Shown: in pieces, positions 1-7,463 of the stretch | Layout: each line of letters starts with the position of its first letter | Numbering within the stretch: position 1 is the stretch's first letter | Assembly (NCBI GenBank): GCA_964606325.1 | Contig: CAZSGE010000083.1 | Coordinates: 1 to 10,304 of the forward strand | DNA length: 10,304 nucleotides | Direction of reading: 5' to 3' | Origin: Berkiella sp964606325 | GTDB lineage: Bacteria; Pseudomonadota; Gammaproteobacteria; Berkiellales; Berkiellaceae | The notes under the pieces: generated by a model | Database searches by the model: none | The model's input: only the letters and a program-made list of their open reading frames with translations | Told to the model about the DNA's origin: nothing | Position numbers and translations under genes: made by a program

Positions 1-75
1 GAACTTTTAGAAAAACACCAAACACCCTTCAGTAACGTATAGTTATAATTAGATTATAGGGTACATAAAAGAACC

Positions 76-109
76 AAAAAAAAAGAGCAGCTTAAGCTGC
101 TCTTTTTTT
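76..109. terminator. Bidirectional intrinsic terminator
   Basis: A perfect stem GAGCAGC/GCTGCTC (85-91 with 96-102) with a TTAA loop is extended on both sides by A runs pairing with T runs. Read on the minus strand it lies just after the stop codon at 119 and is followed by nine T residues, so it should terminate the small minus-strand gene. Read on the plus strand it is followed by seven T residues and could end whatever gene lies left of the window. Confidence 0.88.
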
Positions 110-118
110 ATTCATAAT

Positions 119-412
119 TTACCATGGACGAGGGCGGGAATAATCCATTCTTGGAACATAACTTGGATTGAGTCTATGGTGAAATTTTGCAGCCGCATAA
201 GCATCATTTTCATTTTTATGTGATTTGTATAATTGATACAAACCAAAACCTAACATGGGTAGAGCATATTTTAAACCACCCATGGCACATACAGGCAAAG
301 CACCAGCCACTAATGATAAACCACCCATTTGTTGAGCATGAGCTTGTTTAAGCTTTTCTTGTTCATAGCCATAAGCTAATTGCTCAGCAAGCTTTTTTAA
401 CATTGAGGACAT
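119..412 (-). CDS. Small hypothetical membrane-associated protein (97 aa)
   Basis: I do not recognise this protein. It has a short basic, amphipathic N-terminus (residues 1-28), then a glycine-rich hydrophobic stretch (about 30-62, one long or two short membrane segments), and a polar tail rich in Tyr, Arg and Pro that ends in RPRPW. The start is set at the ATG at 412: GGAG (423-420) sits six bases before it. A GTG at 424 would add four residues, but it falls on the predicted transcription start and has no ribosome site. A strong promoter lies upstream and a textbook terminator downstream, so the gene is monocistronic and probably well expressed. It is divergent from the 479-aa gene at 623. 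The hydrophobic Gly-rich segment would suit a small inner-membrane protein; function unknown. Confidence 0.72.
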   Translation of the reverse strand: MSSMLKKLAEQLAYGYEQEKLKQAHAQQMGGLSLVAGALPVCAMGGLKYALPMLGFGLYQLYKSHKNENDAYAAAKFHHRLNPSYVPRMDYSRPRPW

Positions 413-430
413 AGTTTTCTCCACTAAAAT

Positions 431-460
431 AATATACCACTTTTCTTGGTTCTATTTTAA
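431..460 (-). promoter_or_regulatory. Extended -10 promoter for the 97-aa gene
   Basis: Reading the minus strand, -35 TTAAAA (460-455) and -10 TATATT (436-431) are 18 bases apart, and the -10 is preceded by TG plus one base (439-437), an extended -10. The expected start is near 424, giving a leader of about 12 bases that still includes the GGAG ribosome site. Confidence 0.55.
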
Positions 461-571
461 GAAATCACAGCAAAAGTTAAAAGTTAATACCGATAAAGCA
501 CTCAAATTGACAGACAAAACATAGTGAAAATACACGCTTTCTAATCAATCACCTGAAAATTTTGAACTATC

Positions 572-600
572 TTAATAATCCTTTGTCTTAACGGTATAGG
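572..600 (+). promoter_or_regulatory. Possible promoter for the 479-aa gene
   Basis: TTAATA (572-577) and TATAGG (595-600) are 17 bases apart, each matching the sigma-70 consensus at four of six positions. The expected start near 607 leaves a short leader with AAGG (608-611) before the ATG at 623. In DNA this AT-rich such a match is weak evidence. Confidence 0.3.
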
Positions 601-622
601 TTATAAAAAGGTAAGATGATAT

Positions 623-2062
623 ATGCCAGAACCTATTCCAACACACACATTGAACGACAATAAGTTGCTACAACAAAATTCGCAACAAATTATGAATGCA
701 TTTTCTAAATATGGCATCAAAATAGACCCACAAATTCTTGCTTTAAATCAAAACAAAGAAAATGCTATTAGCCAAATTTTAATACAGTTGGAGTCTGCAT
801 TAACACGCGACAAAGACTTTCAAAACATCAGAGTTTTTACATTTATGCGCTGCATGCTTCTGAACGCACTGGCACAAGAAGCGAATGCACATTATTTCAA
901 ATCAATTGAAATGAAACAGCTGCTTCATGACCTAAGAGAGCTTATTTTAAAAATGGCTAGTGACAACTTTGACCGTCAATTACGTATAGCAGAAAATGAA
1001 CGGACAAAAATGGTTGAGTGCGAACGTCAGCTACAATCAATGTACGAAAGCATGTTTAATCAAACCTTTGATACGACTATTAGCAAATTATCAGATAGCA
1101 AAAGTAATATTAACGACTATAACAACATATTAAGAGAATTAAAAAAACAAAGTAAAGAAAATAAGAAAGAACTATCACTCTACGCCAAAGACACAGCCAA
1201 AGAATTAATAGAAAAACATGGCTTAAAAGATGTAAACCCAGATTTGCTAGCAGCATTTCTTGAAAAATGCATGAAAGAAAAAGTAAAAGCACACAGTAAG
1301 ACTGAAAAATATCAAAGTAAAATTGCACACTCACTTGCTTTGGATGATATTGCAAGAGCTGAATTAGAAAATATCAAAGCCACCAAAGAAGCACTTATTA
1401 ACGATGCTCGACATAAGCACAAAGCGGAACAGCCTTTGTTTCCAGCACAACATCACAAATATCACATATCCTCTGTGCGCTTACCGACTGAGATTAAACT
1501 TAAGATTGAAGAGCTCGAAAAAAGACAAAAAGAAATTGATCATGAAATGGAAAAAAGAAAAATTAATAGAGAAGGAAAAATGAAAGATATTGCTGCCCTG
1601 ATTTCTGATCCTGATGCCATCTTGCAAGCACAAATTGCAGCCTTTTCCAAAGATCCTGCTGCCGCAGGCGTCAGCAGTGTTGAATTAAATAGTTTAATAA
1701 GTTCATTCAACAACCCTGAGTTCACAAGCAATGTTAAAGAACACCTTTCGGTTAGTAATACCTTGGTTAAAAAATTGTTAGATGCTAAAGAAGTTAAACA
1801 TAGTACAAAACTCAAGCAAAAACATGAAGTAAAATCAGCCATTAAACTATGTGAAAAGCAAACAATGCCTGTTGGCAAAATGGATATGATTTCGGCATGC
1901 CCTGCAGATATCGCTGCGAAAGCTCAAAAAATTGATGAGTTAAAAGCGCAAGTGCAAAATGCAAAATATGATTATTTAACACCAGAGCAAATGCGTAAAA
2001 AAGAAGCTAAGCGAGAACAAAAAGCAGCCGCTGCAGCTGCGCCTCCCCCTCCTAAACCTTAG
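623..2062 (+). CDS. Coiled-coil protein of unknown function, candidate secreted effector (479 aa)
   Basis: No enzyme motif, signal peptide or membrane segment is visible. The protein is highly charged and mostly helical, rich in Lys, Glu, Gln and Ala. Clear heptad-like charged helices occur around residues 95-190 and again around 290-325 (IEELEKRQKEIDHEMEKRK). The C-terminus changes sharply to a Lys/Glu helix followed by an Ala run and a PPPPKP end (about 455-479). Long coiled-coil proteins with charged, disordered C-termini are common among Legionella and Coxiella Dot/Icm substrates, so an effector role is plausible, but that is inference from composition only. The ATG has a modest AAGG site 11 bases upstream. 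The gene stands alone: 84 bases separate it from the patatin gene and no terminator was found between them. A structural or cytoskeleton-like protein is the alternative. Confidence 0.85.
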   Translation: MPEPIPTHTLNDNKLLQQNSQQIMNAFSKYGIKIDPQILALNQNKENAISQILIQLESALTRDKDFQNIRVFTFMRCMLLNALAQEANAHYFKSIEMKQLLHDLRELILKMASDNFDRQLRIAENERTKMVECERQLQSMYESMFNQTFDTTISKLSDSKSNINDYNNILRELKKQSKENKKELSLYAKDTAKELIEKHGLKDVNPDLLAAFLEKCMKEKVKAHSKTEKYQSKIAHSLALDDIARAELENIKATKEALINDARHKHKAEQPLFPAQHHKYHISSVRLPTEIKLKIEELEKRQKEIDHEMEKRKINREGKMKDIAALISDPDAILQAQIAAFSKDPAAAGVSSVELNSLISSFNNPEFTSNVKEHLSVSNTLVKKLLDAKEVKHSTKLKQKHEVKSAIKLCEKQTMPVGKMDMISACPADIAAKAQKIDELKAQVQNAKYDYLTPEQMRKKEAKREQKAAAAAAPPPPKP

Positions 2063-2146
2063 CATGAAAATTAACTAATATAAGAATTCTTCAGTAATTT
2101 TCCTGCAAGACTTTAAGCTGCATAGATCCAGGTGTAGTATGGTTAG

Positions 2147-4324
2147 ATGAAAAAAATACTCATGCTTGTTTTGATTCTAACTAATAGCGTTGCTTTTGCA
2201 ACACAACATCGCCCCAAAGTTGGGCTGGTACTCAGTGGTGGCGGCGCCAGAGGCGCTGCGCATATAGGTGTCATTGAAGCGCTTGAAGAAATGCATGTGC
2301 CAATAGATTATATTGTGGGCACAAGTATGGGCGCTGTGATTGGCGGACTTTATGCTTCCGGCGTGCCCATCCAAACGATTAAAGCTGATTTTTCAGCAAT
2401 AAACTGGGATGAAGTTTTTAGTCTTAATATCAAAAGAACCGATCTTTACTATCGCCGGAAATTAGACTCTGATATTTTCATTTTGAAAAATTTTATCAGT
2501 TTCTCTCGCGATCAAATCCATATTCCATCAGGGCTTATCACTGGACAAACGCTTTATGAAATATTTAATACTTATTTACTTCATGAAGAACCTATTAAAG
2601 ACTTTAATCATTTAAAAATTCCATTTAAAGCCGTATCCACTGATCTTGTCACTGGAAAACCTGTGGTTTTAGATAAAGGTGATTTGGCACTTTCATTGTT
2701 AGCCAGTATGGCAGTACCTGGGATCATTTCTCCCATCGATATGAATGGCTATTTATTAGTTGATGGCGGCGTAAGTGCAAATCTGCCTATTGAAATTGCA
2801 AAACAGATGGGCGCAGACGTATTGATTGTCGTCAACGTAAGCACCCCTTTATCAACAAAAGCAGAGATCATTGATTTAACCAGCGTGTTAGGACAAATCA
2901 CGAATATCCTGACGGCTATCAATGAGAATCACAGCGAAGCTTTATTAACATCGCGTGATATTTCAATTATTCCTCATTTAAATCACATCGATACTTCAGA
3001 TTTTTATGAGTTTACACGTTCAATTAACCCTGGCAAATTTGCAGCATATCAGCATCGAAGTGCTTTAATGGGGCTGTCATCACCATCGTATCAGCCAATT
3101 GCTGATTACACAGGTAACGAACCTGTGAAAATTGATGAAGTCCGCATCGAAGACGAAGCCTCTCTCTTAGCGAGTACTTATTTTCATTATCTGAATTTTG
3201 ATACGCAATATGTCAGCCCAGAAGATGTAAATAATAAAATAAATAAGCTCTATGGCTTAAGCATTTTTGAACGGGTTTACTATGGGGTTGAAGCCACGCC
3301 AGCAGGAAACAGCTTAACTGTTGAGCCGAAAAAATTGCCTAATGATCCTATTTATCTTCAAGCCAGCTTAATACTTGATACTAATTTCAATGCCATCAAT
3401 AACTTTGGTATCGTACTTGGTGTAACCAACCAGAAAATTAATTCACTAATGGGAGAGTGGCGAGTTCTAGCCAATATTGGCTATGGTGAAAAATTATTTG
3501 CTGAGCTTTATCAGCCGTTTACCACTGATTTAACTTGGTATATCAATCCTTCAGCCTCTCTCTCGCGCACTCCTGCTACCTATTATTTTGATTACAATCC
3601 AGAAGCGATTTATCTTGATACGGTTGGCACTTTCACATTCGAATTTGGAAAGAACTTTTCAAATTGGGGCCGTCTATCCACATTTTGGGAATTTCAGAAT
3701 AATGATTTAAAACGAAGAACGGGTCCAGATTTATTGCTTGGACAGGATGAACATATTAATGATGGTCAGCTTGGTCTCAATCTTGAATGGGATTCTTTGG
3801 ATAATGCTTACTTTCCTCATCACGGCTTAAAAGGACACATTAGCTTATCTTCATTTAATGATGCCTTTGGTGGTGATGATGATTTTTCACAGTTAGAAGT
3901 ATCGAGTCTAGGTGCATTAAGTTGTGGAAAACACTCGTTTGCTTTAGCTGGCCTTTATAACCGAACTTTGCATAACACGCCTAGCTTTACTCAGAAATTC
4001 TACTTAGGCGGCATGTATGAGCTCACTGGTCTTAACTCACAAGAACTTTTTGGGAATAATTCAGGACTAGTCTCAGCTATCTATTATTACCAATGGAAAA
4101 ACCTCCACATTATCCCTAATCGTCCTTTACCAATTTATGTCGGCGCTTCATTAGAAAAAGGGAAAGTTTGGGGAGAGCCTAACCTATCTGATAATCGATT
4201 TATTGGTTCTGGTAGCGTATTTATTGCAGCTGATTCTATCTTGGGCCCAATTTACTTAGCCGTTGGTGCAACTGACACTGGCCATCAGGCTGTGCATTTA
4301 ACCTTAAGACCTGTATTCAGATAG
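2147..4324 (+). CDS. Patatin-like phospholipase with POTRA and Omp85 barrel (PlpD-like, type Vd secretion)
   Basis: Predicted lipase/phospholipase A carried to the outer membrane. A Sec signal peptide ends at about residue 18 (MKKILMLVLILTNSVAFA). The patatin domain (about 25-220) has the oxyanion loop GGGARG (31-36), the nucleophile motif GTSMG with Ser60 and the dyad partner DGG with Asp206; in Pseudomonas aeruginosa PlpD the dyad is Ser60/Asp207, and that protein is 728 aa against 725 here. A POTRA-like segment (about 325-390) is followed by a beta-rich C-terminal half (about 395-725) with alternating aromatic/polar strands typical of the bacterial surface antigen (Omp85) family. The protein ends RPVFR, one residue past the usual terminal Phe. 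PlpD relatives cleave phospholipids and bind phosphoinositides, which would suit interaction with a host membrane. No clear promoter or strong ribosome site was found before the ATG. Confidence 0.93.
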   Translation: MKKILMLVLILTNSVAFATQHRPKVGLVLSGGGARGAAHIGVIEALEEMHVPIDYIVGTSMGAVIGGLYASGVPIQTIKADFSAINWDEVFSLNIKRTDLYYRRKLDSDIFILKNFISFSRDQIHIPSGLITGQTLYEIFNTYLLHEEPIKDFNHLKIPFKAVSTDLVTGKPVVLDKGDLALSLLASMAVPGIISPIDMNGYLLVDGGVSANLPIEIAKQMGADVLIVVNVSTPLSTKAEIIDLTSVLGQITNILTAINENHSEALLTSRDISIIPHLNHIDTSDFYEFTRSINPGKFAAYQHRSALMGLSSPSYQPIADYTGNEPVKIDEVRIEDEASLLASTYFHYLNFDTQYVSPEDVNNKINKLYGLSIFERVYYGVEATPAGNSLTVEPKKLPNDPIYLQASLILDTNFNAINNFGIVLGVTNQKINSLMGEWRVLANIGYGEKLFAELYQPFTTDLTWYINPSASLSRTPATYYFDYNPEAIYLDTVGTFTFEFGKNFSNWGRLSTFWEFQNNDLKRRTGPDLLLGQDEHINDGQLGLNLEWDSLDNAYFPHHGLKGHISLSSFNDAFGGDDDFSQLEVSSLGALSCGKHSFALAGLYNRTLHNTPSFTQKFYLGGMYELTGLNSQELFGNNSGLVSAIYYYQWKNLHIIPNRPLPIYVGASLEKGKVWGEPNLSDNRFIGSGSVFIAADSILGPIYLAVGATDTGHQAVHLTLRPVFR

Positions 4325-4350
4325 CAGCAATTCTTAAATTGAATTGCTGC
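4324..4350. terminator. Hairpin shared by two convergent genes
   Basis: A perfect 10-bp stem, GCAGCAATTC (4324-4333) with GAATTGCTGC (4341-4350), has a 7-base loop. The last base of the patatin stop codon begins the stem, and the stop codon of the opposing MFS gene (4336-4334) lies in the loop, so the end of the MFS coding sequence forms one arm. There is no strong T tract on either side, so its efficiency as a terminator is uncertain. Confidence 0.55.
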
Positions 4351-5599
4351 AACTATCTTTAGTCAATACATTATGGCTATCCGTATCGGGGTGCTCATGG
4401 CGGTAATACTTCCAGAAACCTGGAAGCAATATAGCGCTTAATAATACCCCGAGAACACACAAACTACCGCCTGATGTAATAGCCGTGTGGGTTGAACTCA
4501 CTGATGCAATAAAACCCGCATAGGTATTGCCCAGCAGCGGTCCACTCATATAGCTCACCATTTCAAGGCTTGCCATGCGTCCGCGAATTTTATCTGGAAT
4601 CGTTTCATTCCAAATCGTGACTCGAAAAATTCCACTTACGCCATCAGCAGCACCGGCTAGTGCGAGGAAAAACAACATTAAAATAATATTTGGCGCGAAA
4701 CCAAAGGCAAGAATCGATAGCCCCCACAGGGTTGCTGCAATAATAACTGCCGCGCCATGACGCTTTATATTTTTGGTCCAACCACTCAATAAAGTCACAA
4801 CTAAAGCACCCACCGCAGGTGCTGAATATAACCAACCTAAATATTTGGTACCGCCTAAAGATTGCGCAATAGCAGGAAATAAGGCATTGGGCATGGCAAA
4901 AACCATGGCAGAAAAATCCACAACATAGGTTCCAAGTAGTTCGTGACGGCTCAAGGCATAACGCATAGCTTCGCCTATGCTCTTAAAGCTTGGTCTATCT
5001 TGTTCCCCTGTCGGTGCCATGCTTTTTATCATGGCAATCGCAAGAAGAGATATCACGAAAGTTGCTAAATCTATGGCATAAGTCCAAGGTAACCCAAAGT
5101 AAGAGATGCACAAACCTGCGATGGCAGGTCCGCCAATCATCCCAACCGTGCCACGTAATGAACCTAAAATACTTGCTGATTGAATTTCATCATGCGCAAC
5201 CAAGCGTGGGAACATGGCATCCAGCGAAGGACGATGCAACCCACTTAAAGCTGACAACATGCCCGCTACGATATAAATAGCCCACATATTGGGATGCGCC
5301 AGCAATGAATTGGTGAGCAAAGCAGCACAACCCAAACTCATTCCAAGCTCAGACCATAACAACAGTTTTCTTCTATCCATCACATCGGCGAGTGCACCAC
5401 CAATAAATGCAGTGAGTAACAGCGGAACAAGCTCAACGACGCCCAATAAGCCAACAGCAAAGGTAGATTGGGTCAATTCATAGATTTGAAAAGGTAAGGC
5501 AACAAAGCTCAGCATCGTGCCAATAAGCGAAATAAATTGCCCAAAATATAGGTAGCGAAAATCGCGGTTTTTAAAGAGAGGGCTTAAATCGATCCACAT
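4334..5599 (-). CDS. MFS efflux transporter, EntS/MFS_3-like (421 aa)
   Basis: A 12-helix major facilitator, a proton-coupled exporter in the inner membrane. The first hydrophobic helices start at about residue 19. The family loop between helices 2 and 3 is clear: GGALADVMDRRK at 67-78 (motif A). Length and the N-terminal pattern (FRYLYFGQFIS, then ALPFQIYELT) match the enterobactin exporter EntS and related MFS_3 proteins, about 415 aa. The substrate cannot be read from sequence, and no siderophore biosynthesis gene is nearby, so EntS is a family label and not a function. The tail after the last helix is short and polar (HPDTDSHN). The start has only a weak purine site (AAGAAAGAG, about 8 bases upstream), and no convincing promoter was found in the 150 bases before it. 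It is convergent with the patatin gene. Confidence 0.9.
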   Translation of the reverse strand: MWIDLSPLFKNRDFRYLYFGQFISLIGTMLSFVALPFQIYELTQSTFAVGLLGVVELVPLLLTAFIGGALADVMDRRKLLLWSELGMSLGCAALLTNSLLAHPNMWAIYIVAGMLSALSGLHRPSLDAMFPRLVAHDEIQSASILGSLRGTVGMIGGPAIAGLCISYFGLPWTYAIDLATFVISLLAIAMIKSMAPTGEQDRPSFKSIGEAMRYALSRHELLGTYVVDFSAMVFAMPNALFPAIAQSLGGTKYLGWLYSAPAVGALVVTLLSGWTKNIKRHGAAVIIAATLWGLSILAFGFAPNIILMLFFLALAGAADGVSGIFRVTIWNETIPDKIRGRMASLEMVSYMSGPLLGNTYAGFIASVSSTHTAITSGGSLCVLGVLLSAILLPGFWKYYRHEHPDTDSHNVLTKDSCSNSI

Positions 5600-5687
5600 G
5601 GCTTGGACTCTTTCTTAGATGAAATAGCAGATTAAGGAAATTCAAAAGAAGAGTAGCATAGCCAACTAGGAGCAGCAATATGGCTTT

Positions 5688-5715
5688 GCGCCGCTAATCA
5701 GAGCTTTAGCAGCGC
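5688..5715. terminator. Imperfect hairpin after the ankyrin gene
   Basis: GCGCCGCTAA (5688-5697) pairs with TTAGCAGCGC (5706-5715) with one C-A mismatch and an 8-base loop. It lies between the ankyrin gene stop (5750) and the MFS start (5599). No T tract follows on the minus strand, so it may instead slow exonucleases or act in the leader of the MFS transcript. Confidence 0.3.
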
Positions 5716-5749
5716 CTGGCTTCATTGTTTGAGGAGATCACAACACACT

Positions 5750-6391
5750 TTAAGCATCTTGATCATCTAATTCCATCTCGATATCAGGATGATTAATCAA
5801 AATACGTACAACTTCGCTCTCCCCTTCTAGGGCAGCAAGTTGTAAGGGAGTCATCTGTTCTTGATTTCGCGCATTGATTTGAATATCTTTAGCGCGACTT
5901 AACACATCCACAACCCCAACAAAACCACCGCCTGCTGCCAGATGAAGGGGAGTGTTACCATAGGCATTACATGCATTAATATCTACTTTTGGTGCATGAA
6001 TAAGCATTTCGACAACTTCGGTATTCCCATTGATAGCAGCCAAATGCAGCGCCGTTAATTTGTCATGTGGTTCAACTGCGTTCAGATCAATCGGCAATTG
6101 TATGAGCAAATCCACGACGTCGCTATGACCATTAAAAGCAGCCCAATGTAAAGGTGTGTAACCATCGGCAAAATCTACAAGCGTTGGATCTGCCCCCTTT
6201 GCTAAAAGCAAAGTTACTATTTCAAGTGAACCGTTTTGAGCAGCAATGTGAAGCGGGGTATCGCCTTGTTTGTTTTGCGCGCTAACCTTTGCACCATCGT
6301 TTAGTAATATCTTGACGAGATCAAGCTTATTTTCTCTAACCGCAGTATGTAATATGGTTTCGGCATTATCATCGTGATTTTCATGTTCCAT
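5750..6391 (-). CDS. Ankyrin-repeat protein (213 aa, six repeats)
   Basis: Built almost wholly of six ankyrin repeats, at about residues 11-43, 44-75, 77-110, 111-144, 145-179 and 180-212. They carry the usual TPLHxAA core (TPLHIAA, TPLHWAA, TALHLAA, TPLHLAA, TPLQLAA), the VV.LL helix and the NA.N turn. There is no signal peptide or membrane segment. The N-terminus (MEHENHDDNA) and C-terminus (MELDDQDA) are acidic caps. Ankyrin proteins bind other proteins; in Legionella, Coxiella and relatives many are type IV secreted effectors, but free-standing ankyrin proteins also act inside bacteria, so location is open. It is the last gene of a three-gene unit, 8 bases after the 99-aa gene's stop, with only a weak GAG ribosome site, so translation may depend partly on the upstream gene. 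The partner may be the 99-aa protein encoded next to it. Confidence 0.92.
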   Translation of the reverse strand: MEHENHDDNAETILHTAVRENKLDLVKILLNDGAKVSAQNKQGDTPLHIAAQNGSLEIVTLLLAKGADPTLVDFADGYTPLHWAAFNGHSDVVDLLIQLPIDLNAVEPHDKLTALHLAAINGNTEVVEMLIHAPKVDINACNAYGNTPLHLAAGGGFVGVVDVLSRAKDIQINARNQEQMTPLQLAALEGESEVVRILINHPDIEMELDDQDA

Positions 6392-6399
6392 GTTTAATC

Positions 6400-6699
6400 T
6401 TACTCGCCGTCTTCATCTACAAAACATTCAAGCAAAAAATCATATTTATCTGTATCAATGGTTCCACCAATCACAAAGGGTTGTAAAGCACGTGCTTGGC
6501 TTGCACTAATTTCTAAAGGTCTAATTAAATAACGCACTGCAGGATCAGGATCGTTTTCGTCTATATCAAATAAATCTTGTAAAAAGCTCAATTCCATAGG
6601 CTTTAGTTCAAAATCTACTTCCAGAGCGGGATTACCATCTTCTTTTGCATATTTTTTATAACCAGCAACTGCTCTTTTAATACCTTCTAAATCTGACAT
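6400..6699 (-). CDS. Acidic hypothetical protein (99 aa)
   Basis: I do not recognise this family. It is a small, soluble, strongly acidic protein. A basic N-terminal helix (IKRAVAGYKKYAKED) is followed by an alternating stretch (ALEVDFELKPMELSFLQDLF), a DIDENDPDP acidic loop near residues 45-53, a possible beta strand (RYLIRPLEIS) and an acidic end (FVDEDGE). The shape, a compact alpha/beta protein with many surface carboxylates, resembles immunity or adaptor proteins, but this is only an impression. The ATG has a strong AAGGA site six bases upstream. It lies 14 bases after the aldolase-like gene and 8 bases before the ankyrin gene, so the three are almost certainly co-transcribed. Confidence 0.8.
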   Translation of the reverse strand: MSDLEGIKRAVAGYKKYAKEDGNPALEVDFELKPMELSFLQDLFDIDENDPDPAVRYLIRPLEISASQARALQPFVIGGTIDTDKYDFLLECFVDEDGE

Positions 6700-6713
6700 G
6701 GGAAATCCTTAAT

Positions 6714-7274
6714 TTATTGATTAATTAATTGATAAGCTAATTCACAATCTGCCAAAAACTCGATTTTTTCCATTTGGCACTTTGCATCTAATACCGTTAA
6801 ACCCCAGCTATATAATCCATTACCTTGCACAATAAAAGCGCGAGCTTGATTTAGCGCTTGCCAGTGCAATTTTATGTTGTCTGCCAATAAGGCGTTGTTT
6901 TCAAAGATCAAAATGGTGCAATCATCTTGTAAAATCATCTTCTGCTGTTTTTGATTCAATCTTGAAAGCACTTGAATAGCTTTTGAATGTGATTGCAAAA
7001 TACAATTTGTATAAGGAGAGAGCTGATAAATCAGGCCATGCAAATATGTTGTTGTACAGGCGTTTGAATCACCAGAAAGCAGATTGCCTTGAAAGTCACA
7101 AATGACAACATCGTGTTTTGTAAACGCGCTTTTATCTTTCTTAGCGCCGCCTATCACCAATGATTTATCGTCAATTCTTGCAGAGAAATTACCATTCGTA
7201 GCAGGCGCATATCCCTTTTTAGAGAGAAATTCACTGACTTTTACCAGTTCTTCTAACATTGCATCAACGAGCAT
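6714..7274 (-). CDS. Class II aldolase/MtnB-like protein with eroded metal site (186 aa)
   Basis: Length and order of motifs match methylthioribulose-1-phosphate dehydratase (MtnB) of the methionine salvage pathway, within the class II aldolase/adducin family. The N-terminal ATNGNFSAR (25-33) corresponds to the family's ATSGNFSAR, followed by VIGGAKKDK where the family binds phosphate. The zinc site is altered: the usual HTHS is QSHS (Gln94, His96) and the usual GHGLYTWG is GNGLYSWG (Asn152), so two of three histidine ligands are missing. The acidic residue expected after the TTxxLH motif is also not evident (TTTYLHGLIYQ). The fold is probably kept, but MtnB activity is doubtful. The ATG at 7274 has AGG six bases upstream; a second ATG at 7259 is possible. 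It is the first gene of the unit with the 99-aa and ankyrin genes, and no other methionine salvage gene is near. Confidence 0.85.
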   Translation of the reverse strand: MLVDAMLEELVKVSEFLSKKGYAPATNGNFSARIDDKSLVIGGAKKDKSAFTKHDVVICDFQGNLLSGDSNACTTTYLHGLIYQLSPYTNCILQSHSKAIQVLSRLNQKQQKMILQDDCTILIFENNALLADNIKLHWQALNQARAFIVQGNGLYSWGLTVLDAKCQMEKIEFLADCELAYQLINQ

Positions 7275-7309
7275 TTGTTGCCTATTTACCGCAGAATTTA
7301 TAGGCCATC

Positions 7310-7337
7310 ATTCTATAGCAAAAGGGTTGAAGGTCAA
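7310..7337 (-). promoter_or_regulatory. Promoter of the aldolase-like/99-aa/ankyrin unit
   Basis: On the minus strand, TTGACC (7337-7332, five of six) and TAGAAT (7315-7310, five of six) are 16 bases apart. The expected start is near 7303, giving a leader of about 29 bases that carries the AGG ribosome site before the ATG at 7274. Confidence 0.62.
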
Positions 7338-7374
7338 TTTTTTCAAGGCCTTAGGGCGCATTTTATTGTAATTA

Positions 7375-7428
7375 AACGTAATTATTGCATTAATTAGCGT
7401 ATTCACAACGTAGGTTAGTTAACGTAAT
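7375..7428. repeat. Three AACGTA elements upstream of the 326-aa gene
   Basis: AACGTAAT occurs at 7375-7382 and 7421-7428, and AACGTAGG at 7407-7414. They sit in the 189-base gap between the divergent aldolase-like and 326-aa genes and could be regulator sites. No good sigma-70 promoter was found for the plus-strand gene. Confidence 0.3.
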
Positions 7429-7463
7429 ATTAAATTAAGTATTCCTTATTATTTGATGTAGTT

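Noticed and set aside
299..350. Gly-Gly in the 97-aa protein as a double-glycine leader
   Set aside because: The residues at -12, -7 and -4 (Lys, His, Gln) do not fit, and the following segment looks like a membrane helix.
422..424. GTG start giving a 101-aa version of the first minus-strand protein
   Set aside because: It has no ribosome site and falls on the predicted transcription start, while the ATG at 412 has GGAG at proper spacing.
477..489. TTAA repeats upstream of 623 as a PmrA box
   Set aside because: The two TTAA units are 7 bases apart, not the 11 expected, and the DNA is very AT-rich.
1110..1878. Minus-strand hydrophobic ORFs inside the 479-aa gene
   Set aside because: They are antisense shadows of Lys/Glu-rich coiled-coil codons and have no ribosome sites.
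2063..2146. Promoter or terminator between the coiled-coil and patatin genes
   Set aside because: No pair of boxes or stable hairpin with a T tract could be supported.
4575..5483. Plus-strand ORFs inside the MFS gene
   Set aside because: They lie antisense to a clear transporter gene and show no recognisable protein features.
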